Positions 52,301 through 61,175 of a stretch of 64,000 nt of DNA are shown here, piece after piece. The first letter of the stretch is position 1. Each line of letters starts with the position of its first letter. Origin of the DNA: Apostichopus japonicus (Eukaryota > Echinodermata > Holothuroidea > Aspidochirotida > Stichopodidae); the NCBI RefSeq assembly GCF_037975245.1, contig NC_092576.1:41670611-41734610 (forward strand), in the 5' to 3' direction. A program made the position numbers and the translations under genes. Below the pieces are notes generated by a model, which was not told where the DNA came from, did not search any database, and was given only the letters and a program-made list of their open reading frames with translations.

Positions 52301-53916
52301 GGTGACCTGTTGATCTTCAATTTGCTGCAAGTGACAAGCAAGAAGTGGCTTCTATGTATACATTTTTGTGTCACCAGAGCCCGAAGCAAGGTTAGGCTTG
52401 GTCGTACGCGGATGTTCTACTTATTGCTAATTTCAATTGTTAAACCGGGGCACTCCTTGAAGCGGCCATGTTTCATCTCACCAGTTCCCATTGTAAAGTT
52501 ACATTGTTTTTGGTTTCATTATACTTGATATGTCTGTTAAAATATACCGGTAAACTATTGTTCTAAAAACACTGTTTGCTTTGAAAGGTCAATTATGTTA
52601 TTAAATAATGGATGAATGTGCTCTTGTGTTCGAAAAGTGCTTTACTTTCGATATAACAATATTACTATTGTTATTTCTTTGCCGTCATATTGTTTCAGTT
52701 CAATGGTATTTCATTCAACTTGGTTAAGTGTTTCAAAACTCGATAAATATTACGATCAACGGTGGTACTGTCAGGTGAACTTAAAGGGTATGATGGATTT
52801 TAAACATTGTATGCTGTTTGGGAGATCTGTAAAAATTGAACTCATTCAAACGTAGTCATGGTTTAGATTTGACTTTCTTTAAACAACATTTTGCGTCCTT
52901 TTCTATGGTTTTTCTCAACCTCACTGATTCCACGATGCCATAACGAAATACATAACTAGCTTATCTTTTCAAATCTTACTTCAAATGGTGGCATTAAAGT
53001 CGAAAAAGTTACAATTTTCAACTTTGTTTTCCTTGAAGATATTTTCCGTTGGGATCCAAATAAACCTCGCCCATCATATGAATATTTAAAAGCTTCGAAC
53101 GTCGATGGCCAATACGTTATACAACACCATGCTTGATTTGGGTAGATTGTTTATGGCAGTTGTACCAGGGAGCTGTTAGAGTCCAGCTCGCTGGTTGTAC
53201 CAAGTTACCAACTCGACGTTTTGAATCAGACTTTAGCAACGGCTCATAACTAAGCCTGCATCTTTGATTGGTTGAATTCAAACTAGTGGGTTGGGGAACT
53301 GTGTGCGATGAATATTAAATGTGTAATTTGTCGGAGGATACTTTTCTCATTATCTGCAAATGTCCTTAATTACTCGCCAATTAACGCTTTTGGAAAGAAA
53401 AAAAACTTGGATAATATCCTAGTTTGCTGTTGTGTGATTGATATATGTAAAAAACTCGATGGACTTGTCAAAAAAAGTGGAAAACGGCGACAAAACGCAA
53501 AATGCTGCTTTAAGTGAATGTGATGTTAAGTATATCATTCTTTCAACACTGTTAGGAGAGACATGTTGTAGATGTTACTAACCTTCAACTTCCAGTTGAT
53601 GTACCACCGAAACGTTTCCCGACTGTTCGCACCTGTAGACTCCTTCGTGGATGACTGATACATTTCTTATCAATAGTGTGTTCGCTACTATTTCGATCGT
53701 TTCTTTGAATTTTCCGTTCAGTGGAACATTATGATATACCACCATGTTATCTTCAAACATCCAGTCGTTATTAACATTCGAGCCGTAAGAACATTCCAGC
53801 GATACTGAATGTCCCTTAATCACAGTATGATTGAATGTTTTCATGCTCGTCACGCATGAAACGGAGACACATACTATTCCCAAACGAACTATCATCCATG
53901 AGATTAAGCCCCACAT
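40225..53916 (-). CDS. Ig-domain receptor tyrosine pseudokinase (whole gene)
   Basis: Fifteen exons, all with good splice sites and matching phases, join into one closed frame of 2253 bases (750 residues plus stop). Order: signal peptide and V-type Ig (1-111), C2-type Ig (112-224), C2-type Ig (225-327), transmembrane helix (about 353-376), juxtamembrane with NYLSV, tyrosine-kinase-like domain (about 444-710) and tail. Fold landmarks survive (EGM…LIHS, SDVW, WEIL, CW…RP) but activity residues do not: only one glycine of the glycine loop, VAVK Lys is Thr478, the helix C Glu is probably Arg498, HRD is HPG (579-581), DFG is DFC (599-601). I infer a catalytically dead receptor working as a scaffold or ligand-gated partner of an active kinase. 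Tail Tyr730 lies in YEKM, a YxxM motif of the PI3-kinase SH2-binding type. It is divergent and head to head with the Ig-NACHT gene. Confidence 0.85.
41372..41453 (-). CDS. Pseudokinase receptor exon 14: C-lobe end
   Basis: 82 bases, phase 2 to 0, after CTCTATAG. LFDCWTTDCSSRPKMSKI matches the CW…RP signature that closes tyrosine kinase domains. Confidence 0.85.
41680..41770 (-). CDS. Pseudokinase receptor exon 13
   Basis: 91 bases, phase 1 to 2, after TTTGTATAG. Encodes a Thr-rich loop (GNTTSTTTQK) and NWPRKYEEIR, the helix G region. Confidence 0.75.
42189..42300 (-). CDS. Pseudokinase receptor exon 12: APE/SDVW region
   Basis: 112 bases, phase 0 to 1, after TTTTCATCAG. NAPPEVV stands in the APE place and SDVWYTALVIWEIL keeps the structural Asp-Val-Trp of helix F. 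Confidence 0.88.
42403..42703. mobile_element. MITE with long imperfect inverted ends, intronic
   Basis: Left arm (CACACAGAGA, then GTTATGTAAATCTT, CGGTAGCATGT and TTACAGTAAGAAC) recurs inverted in the right arm up to 42703, leaving a short loop near 42545. Total about 300 bases. In the intron between exons 11 and 12 of the pseudokinase gene. Confidence 0.8.
42816..42935 (-). CDS. Pseudokinase receptor exon 11: dead catalytic loop
   Basis: 120 bases, phase 0 to 0. The catalytic loop HRDLAARN is HPGLSTKK, and DFG is DFC within KLYDFCLKED. Proton acceptor Asp and both metal-coordination contexts are altered. Confidence 0.85.
43135..43307 (-). CDS. Pseudokinase receptor exon 10: helices D and E
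   Basis: Phase 1 to 0, after CTTTACAG. Starts with a Cys/Leu-rich hinge (GQICLLQTHLNCTTLDKHL) and ends VIEILEGMELIHSYG, the helix leading to the catalytic loop. Confidence 0.82.
43779..43889 (-). CDS. Pseudokinase receptor exon 9: helix C region
   Basis: Phase 1 to 1, after TTTTTCAG. Pattern WDDFVKRILDV then CIVPVEGIC matches helix C and the strand after it in receptor tyrosine kinases; the salt-bridge Glu position appears to be Arg. Confidence 0.82.
44376..44546 (-). CDS. Pseudokinase receptor exon 8: degenerate N-lobe
   Basis: Phase 1 to 1. Holds the glycine-loop position (IKIGVIYTRWMG, one usual glycine kept) and the beta-3 strand CVVVTTL, where the ATP-binding Lys of VAVK is Thr. Confidence 0.82.
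45991..46066 (-). CDS. Pseudokinase receptor exon 7: juxtamembrane
   Basis: 76 bases, phase 0 to 1, after GTTTACAG. Acidic stretch with DDNYLSVDEGG, a possible phosphotyrosine site before the kinase-like domain. Confidence 0.75.
46362..46394 (-). CDS. Pseudokinase receptor microexon 6
   Basis: 33 bases, phase 0 to 0, between AGGCAG and GTAAGT, encoding AYVRKVPQYPS. A competing acceptor four bases upstream would shift the frame. Confidence 0.65.
46611..46655 (-). repeat. Second copy of hammerhead-like dispersed repeat
   Basis: Minus strand: CTGAAGA core intact, then GATCC…GGATT hairpin, GAAACGTC. Stem I pairing is lost. Intronic to the pseudokinase gene, between exons 5 and 6. Same family as 817-856. 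Confidence 0.5.
46730..46755 (-). CDS. Pseudokinase receptor microexon 5
   Basis: 26 bases between ATTTTCAG and GTATCT. It changes phase from 1 to 0, which the two flanking exon sets require, and encodes a basic juxtamembrane stretch (KFNTRRLKQ). Confidence 0.65.
47979..48134 (-). CDS. Pseudokinase receptor exon 4: transmembrane
   Basis: After TATTTAG, 156 bases in phase 1 encode a Ser/Glu-rich stalk with N-glycosylation sites, a hydrophobic helix of about 24 residues (IIGVSTTSVIVAVVAIFAAL) and the stop-transfer WKSY. Donor ATA/GTAAGT. Confidence 0.88.
48684..48992 (-). CDS. Pseudokinase receptor exon 3: Ig domain 3
   Basis: Phase 1 to 1. Cys in LAVCQVNG, Trp in MTWLVD and Cys in VTCVVNG mark a C2-type Ig domain, with repeated NxT/S sites. 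Three in-phase GGTG donors overlap at the end, so the last residues vary by one or two glycines. Confidence 0.85.
49410..49512. repeat. Short minisatellite, CTTCTATCCTA unit
   Basis: About nine tandem copies of an 11-base unit with small variants, in the intron between Ig exons 2 and 3 of the pseudokinase gene. Confidence 0.85.
50000..50338 (-). CDS. Pseudokinase receptor exon 2: Ig domain 2
   Basis: Acceptor TTTTTCCTGCTTGCAG; 339 bases, phase 1 to 1. Ig with Cys in AQCFASG, Trp in LTWLING and Cys in ISCYSIWG, plus several N-glycosylation sites. A Met upstream (50384) would make a fake leader out of intron sequence; the strong acceptor and the exon length, identical to that of 57471-57809, argue against it. 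Confidence 0.85.
53583..53916 (-). CDS. Pseudokinase receptor exon 1: signal peptide + Ig V
   Basis: ATG 53916, hydrophobic leader (MIVRLGIVCVSVSC), then an Ig domain with Cys in SLEC, Trp in DWMFED and the HEGVYRC end. Donor GAAG/GTTAGT, phase 1. Its paralogue is 34057-34387. Confidence 0.85.
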
Positions 53917-54871
53917 GTTTGTATCATATATCTGTTAGTTTAGCGTCGAAAGTTTGCAAACCAGATTTAGAAGTAGAAAATCTATAACTGGATGTACGGA
54001 TAACTTGAATGTTAATGTATGGATTGTTGACGAAAGGATATAATAGAACCAACTTATCAACAGAAAGTGAAAGACCTGGTTTTACCTTTGTGAACCATTA
54101 CCTCGCAGAGCTATTGATTGACTTTAAACCTCTTTTTTTCTAATCCCTGTGCATATTCTGCGGGATTTCACTATTTAGTTATCTTTCCTCCAACAATGAC
54201 ATAACCCAAGGAAATTGAATATCTTTGGTCATAAGAATTCGACTTAAACAACGGTAAAGCAGAGCTAGTGTGCACATTGTTGCTTAACATATTTGGTTTA
54301 ATAAATAACATTTTGATGGTATACACGAAATTAATGATTGCATGAAATTATTAAATATAAACTATCAAATATGCAAATTAAAAAGTGATTGAACTGCCCT
54401 CTAAATATGTTTAGAAAGATGTATATTAAAAGATATGACAAACTCAAAAAATTTACTAGTTGGATTCACCGCGTTGAGGTCACAAGAATTAAAAGAGAAA
54501 AATATCGCTGAATCCGTTTTATTGTATGATTTGAAGTTACTGCCTTTCTTTTCTTAATAAATCCACTAGCTTCCTGAAGATAATGATGGTGTATGCTTAA
54601 CTGAGTGATCAAGGATAAAAAATAACTGACCTGAGATCAATGATCAACACATTTAAGGTACCTGTACTTAAACAGAGGTGACCGGTCTTACTTTCTATGA
54701 ACAATGAGTTATTCGATGATCGCTTTATGTTAAGCTTCCTTTCAATTGTGGAGAAAGCAAATGTGAAATTGCTTTGAATCGTATAGTAAAAATAAGGGGT
54801 GTAAATCGAGATTGACCGAGTAAAGAAAATATTATGCTAATATTCTCCTATTTTTTGCATTTCAGACTATA
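53917..54871. promoter_or_regulatory. Shared divergent promoter region (inferred)
   Basis: The two receptor genes start outward from this 955-base interval: ATG 53916 on the minus strand and ATG 54872 on the plus strand. The plus-strand start is preceded by a TTTTTTGCATTTCAG acceptor-like string, so an upstream non-coding exon is likely. No TATA box or known motif was assigned with confidence. Confidence 0.45.
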
Positions 54872-54923
54872 ATGAAGTTGACGAACATTGTAGCGGTCCT
54901 GACACTGTTTGCGGTGATCCTTG
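54872..54923 (+). CDS. Ig-NACHT exon 1: signal peptide
   Basis: ATG 54872, MKLTNIVAVLTLFAVILG, phase-1 donor CTTG/GTTAGT. A lysine then a 14-residue hydrophobic core, a textbook secretory leader. Confidence 0.8.
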
Positions 54924-57900
54924 GTTAGTAATTTGATGTAGTTGTTCTTTATTCATGAACGACGTTAAGTAGTCAATGTTTATAAGATAGTTTCACTTAA
55001 TGTTACTTAATTAAGACTAATGTAATACCATACATCGTGTTGAATAGTAAACGTCATTGTCATGTCAGACAAAACAACAAATTACATTTTCAAACCAAAA
55101 TTATCAAACGAAAACTTGAACTTGGTGGATTAATATAATCATGTCATTCTGACATGTTATTTCTGATAATATCACTTATGTTTTAAAGTTTAACATAAAA
55201 TAAAACTGTTGGCAAACTGCTTATTCAATAGAGAGACTGTGTAGAAGAATGTTTTAAAGTCGTAATATTATCAACAGTAATAAGTCATAGTGTTAAAATT
55301 TCTCCCATTCACTACATTTTTGTTCACACTCACAATATGATTGTATTAACTCCGGTATTACTTAATAAATCGTCTATATTTTGAGTCAACGAAATCTGAG
55401 ATATAATTTATGGTGTTTATCGTTTAAGATAATGCTAAGTACAAGTACTGTAGAATTATAAGACAAATCGAAAGTATAATAATTATGAAGTAACAAGTAG
55501 TTACCATAACAATAAAGTAAGTCAACTAATCGTGGAACAATCCAGTCGTAATCGTAAATCTTTTTTTTTTTTCAATGTTGAAACCAGTAATCTTATTGTT
55601 TGTTTCACAGTCTCTGCGGAAACAGATAACGGATGCGAAGACCCACAGATTGTAGAAATTGGAAAATCAGCAATTCTGAATTGCACCTTTAGTAAAGGCT
55701 TCGTTGGAGTTTTCTGGTATAATTCGACAAATACAGACGACGATGCCCCGATTTTAGTTTTCCAAGACTCTGAGAAAAGTGGCAAAGGATACTCATCCGG
55801 GGAGTTTGACATTGACAATAATGGCTCATTGATTGTTAATAATGTATCGAGTACGCATGATGGTATTTTCACAGTTTCTCAGATTATCAGCTTGAAAGGA
55901 CCAATAGTGGAAATGCATTCTATAACTGTCATAACATATGGTAAGTACTGTAGGACCGTACGGTGAGGGTTGTAAAAATATTAAAACAAGAATTCGCAGA
56001 CTATTTATGGAATTAATGTGGACAACATGAACAACACAATTGAAAGAGATTATGTATAAAACAAATGAAAATGTCAATTTTACTGACATAAACCTTATTA
56101 TTCATGATAATTAATCATTGTGATTAGCTTTTGTTCCCATGAAGTTGCTGCATTTCACCGACACAGCTATGTAATAGTATATATAATCATGCGTAGCGTC
56201 ACCAGCAAATTAACCGTTTACTTCATTCTTCTGCAATAAGTATTGATGTATTCGATATTGTTTCACTTTCAAGTTTATACAAGTAAGTACGATTTCCTTT
56301 TATAGTCTGTATTTTTCTTCTCTTATGCAGTAAAGCCCTTACAACCGTATCCGTTTATTCCAGAGTGCCAAGGATATCAGCATTGTTTGCTAAGATCTAG
56401 TGAGATTTCTCCTTTGAGTTGTTACGTTAACAGTTCAAGACCAAAAGTTTCACTTGGCTGGACGGAACATTTTACCGAGGGTCGTATAAATATCACAACT
56501 GGACAAAAGGCTGACGAAAAAAGTGTTACGTTTTCTTCAATTGCTACCATATGGCACCCTCCATATCAAATATCCTATCTCTCATTGCTGACGTGCTCAG
56601 CATCTGACCCACTAATGCTACTACAAGAAGATCGATCTCTTGTTTTAATTCAAAACGAAGCTGCTGACTTCAGACACATTGAAACATCAAAGCATTATGT
56701 TGAGGTTGGAACAGTCGCAAACCTTTCTTGCTCTGGGTCTAGTTCCGGAGCAACCCTTTGGACGGTATCTCGCAATTTCGCTGAACATCAAGACATTTTG
56801 GCGTATGGAATATTCAATGTCGGTTCAGTTAACTTTACAAAAATGTATCAACATTCTGTAAGAATGCAGAGTAATGGAGCGTTGTCACTGCAAAACGTTA
56901 AGCCACGAGATGATGGATTGTACGTTTGCGTACATAGGAGTAGCAGAGACCATGATGCCCGTTTATATGATGTCAACTCTTATGGTATGAAAGAAAAGCC
57001 TTTAGTGTTTACATTTGTATTTTCCATTTATTCGGTAGTATCTGTCTGAGTAATGCGTATTGTCGATATAAATTTATAACCAACAATTCCAAAACCAGCA
57101 AAATACAAACAAAGTCAACAACAGTTATTGATGATTTGTATCCCATCAATGTCTCCATATCAAACACCTCAGCATCACATATGAGATACTATGACAATGC
57201 TTTAATATGAAACAACAGTTTACCTACAGCTTGGATCAGCGGTGTAGCCTATATCTCAAAGGCGCCCCCTTTTTGAATAATGCCTCCTTACGCCCATCTA
57301 TGAATTGATACAATTTTACTCGATATGCCTTAAATAGCATTCGCCTTAAATTGATTAGAGGTTTATTGGTTTCCATGTGAATCGTCCAGGCCCGTTTCCT
57401 TAAACATAGGAATATGTCGGTATGAATTCCTCCGTAATGTAACAATAGCTATATATTAATTTTATTTCAGTGAAGCCAAATCCACCTTATGTTGTTGTAG
57501 ATGGTTGTAATCAACCACTGTGTAAACTATATGTTAGCTACAGTGACCAGTTGACATGTAGACTGTCAGGAATCCGTCCCATCACACACCTTCAGTGGGT
57601 ATCACCTTACGAATCGCATCAACGCATGCTTCACAATCAGTCGCTGGAAGTTATTCCCAAAGGAGATACTTCAGACGTATCTGCTACGGTTAGATTTCAA
57701 ATAACCCAATCAGTAGAGGGAAACATGATGAAAATACGATGTCGAACGTCCGGTCCGAATTCTGACTTCTGGCGCATGGAAAAGGTTGTAGATCTAAAAT
57801 TTGCCAAAGGTAACTATTTAAACGATATACCAAGCTCTGGTTGTAAAATCATCCTTTGTTTCCTTGAGTTTACGACTGATTTGTGATAAACATGATATAT

Positions 57901-60900
57901 TTACACATTATGAAAACTTAACGTGCGAGTGGAAGATAATCAAGCTCTTTATCCAAAATATAAATTGATATAATTTAAGATCCTTCTTTTCCAGTTATTT
58001 TTTATGATCGTATTTTCTCTGACTACTCTTTCTCTCTTTAACTAATATAAATCTATATTTGTATATTTCCTTTTCCCCAGCAAACCCATCAATTTCAACC
58101 TATCCAACTGTATATGGTTGTGATCAGCAGTTTTGTATCTTATATGTTAAATACAAAGATCAATTGACATGCACACTTTCCGGAATCCGTCCACTACCTA
58201 ACCTGGAATGGCTAGCAAACGACCCAGTCTACCAGAGCATGTTTCTCAATCAGTCTTTAGAGGTCACTTCCAAAGGAGATACTACAGAAGTCTCAGTGAC
58301 GGTTCGGTTTTCCATAGAGCCAGAGGCTACGCACGACAGGATTACACTAACATGTCGACCTGTTGGACCTATATCAGAAGTGTGGAATATGGAAACGATC
58401 GTAGATCTCAGATTTCCCAGAGTGGATGCAATCAAAGGAGAAGATAAGTCTCCCAGTGAAAGCCAGCTCATCTTTGTGATTGTCTTTTCTTCCATCGTTG
58501 CAGTGCTTTTAGTTATTGTTGCCGCTATTATCTGTGTAAAACGTAAAAGTGAGTACTTCAGTTCCGAACTATAAATACGTGTACATAAATTGCCTAATGT
58601 AATGAAAGTAAACAAAGTAAATTAACAAAGGAAAGTAAAATAGTGTAGTATTTTAACACCCCTGTTGTTATATTCGTAAAATGAAATCCATAGTAAGAGA
58701 CTGTTTGGTCTTAATGTATTTGTAGTAGCAACCACTAATATGTAATTTTGATTTCTGTCTACGTCCCACATAAACAATCAAACTCTCTTTGGTTTGGTTA
58801 TATTCCACATCTACCATTATCTAAGCAAATTACTCACGGGACACATCGTGGGATGATCCATGCTTTATAATGGAGTGGGAGAGTAGTTGCCCTTAGGACG
58901 TTGAAACGGAGACTCGTGTAGGGGGTATGGATAGCCTTCTTACCACCCAAACAACCACTACACGAAATGTGCATTCTTACAAATATATAGGTCCTAAATG
59001 AGAGATGCAATTAGATCTAAACGTTATGTTCTGTCGAGAGCTGTATTCATTTTTCGTGCATTGAAAATAATGAGTGCACAGCCCCACCCCCCCCCCCCCC
59101 AGCCCCAAACACACACCACAAAATCAATCTGCACACTAAGTAAACTCTTATGAGGTGATTGCAACCACACGAAATGAAACCGCTGGAATGAAGACTATTC
59201 ATTCCATAAAGTTCAACAGATCCATATACCTCAGCTCGCACTCATTCTGTACCTACAAGGGTCAGGACATTGTTGTCCCCCTCCCAACCAGAATACATTC
59301 AGAGTGGCTCGGTCTCTGCCTCCCATTGGTATACAAAATATTACAAAACACTTCTTGCGCACAGTACACAAATATATAACTTGTTCGTGGAGTACAAAAG
59401 TTGAAAACTATTCACTATTGCTCCAAAACTTGCAAAATAAATCACTATTTTGCATCTTAGCACCCACAATTTCATGACACATCCTCAGCTGGACGGCATT
59501 ACACATTAACCCCAGTACAAGCATGGTAGTTACCATACAGTTCTTCAAAAGTAATATCGTTTTTCCCATTTGATACCACATATTATCAAAGTATAATCAA
59601 GGTAATGCTTTTTCCTTCTTACTTAGCTTCGAATTGTAAAAAGAAGGGTAAAGATAAACCAACTCACATCAGCGAAGGAGAAGAGGTAAAAGGAATATGA
59701 TCTCATAATCAAATTTGACATTATATATCATATGTGGGTCGTCAACTTCCAGGTATTGCTTCCAGACTAACTCTTATCACATGTTTTGTAATTCTAAATG
59801 CAGTTTTTGTTGATAAGACGGTGGTGTATTTGATTCTCAATATAAGGAATGTTGACGATACATTAAATTTCTCTGACTGGCATTGTAAATGGATTGTTAG
59901 ACATATTTGGAAGTTTGGGAAGAGTAAACAGAGATAGAAGCAATCTACCAGTAAACAGGCTCTGACTTCTGTGTTCGAATATCCAAGCCAGTGGTTTTCA
60001 AGAAATACATGAAATATTTACGTCGGTTCACTTTGTTTGTAAATATGTGTCTATTTGCGAATACTTAGTTTAATTTCCCTTTGGCTTGTTTCTCACAGCA
60101 AATGATGACATGCATTTATATAGTTAAATGTCAACAATAGAGAAACATTTTCAAAAATATATTGGACAAACGACTCTTTCGTCCATACACTTTTGGGATC
60201 CGGTGATATCACATATCACAAGATTTATATCGACAATGCACTATAATTGCGCATTCACTTATTTTAGAGTGCCGTGATGCTCCCAATAGTAGAAAGCGGT
60301 GTATCGAAGAGCAGCACTGGTAAGTATACTTCTGTAAATTATAGAAACAGAATTGTCTTAGCTTTGCTGTCTCTCAAGCTTGTCTTATCCACTTATTCTC
60401 ATTTTTAAATCTTTGGTGTTTGGTTTTAAGAAAATATGTTTATTCTCATTATTCTTTTGCGCTATGTGTATTACGTATTATTTACAAACCCCAAGAGTAG
60501 CAACAGGCTGTATTCTGATTTTTGATATTGTAATACAAACAAAATGTCAAGATCGCAGGCCAATCGATACGACTTACGCAAAATAATATGTATGGCACGT
60601 TCTTAACTGCTCTGGTAAAATTATAAAAAGAATATTTTCGTTCATTTTTTCAAGTTTTAACGGATTCATGATCGATATTGACAATTATTGTGTCACTCTA
60701 TCTGTCTCTATCTTGTAATTGTACCTTGTTAAGATCTTATGCATTCGCCTTATTACATGCTAAGTGTCACAACACAATATAATAACATTGATTAATATGA
60801 TTTCATTGTACACAGACAGGAAAAAAATGAATGCAGAGGATAGTCCTGACGGTGTGACGGTAATAACAACGCTAATTATCTGGTTAATTCCATTGCCGTA

Positions 60901-61133
60901 ATGAAAAGTATTGTTTATTAGAACATTCCACAATTTGTTCCCCATTTTCACATTCTTTTCCGTAATACAGTCCTTTAGCGATACTGATTGATTGATCAAA
61001 ACTATTGGAGCGATGTAGATCAATGCTTACAATACAGAGCAGTCATCTTCAGTGTAAACATATTACGCGACATTGTATCTTATATTACAACAGGCTGTTG
61101 TTATAATCTCGACATGCATACCAATCTCAATAG

Positions 61134-61175
<42 letters not shown>

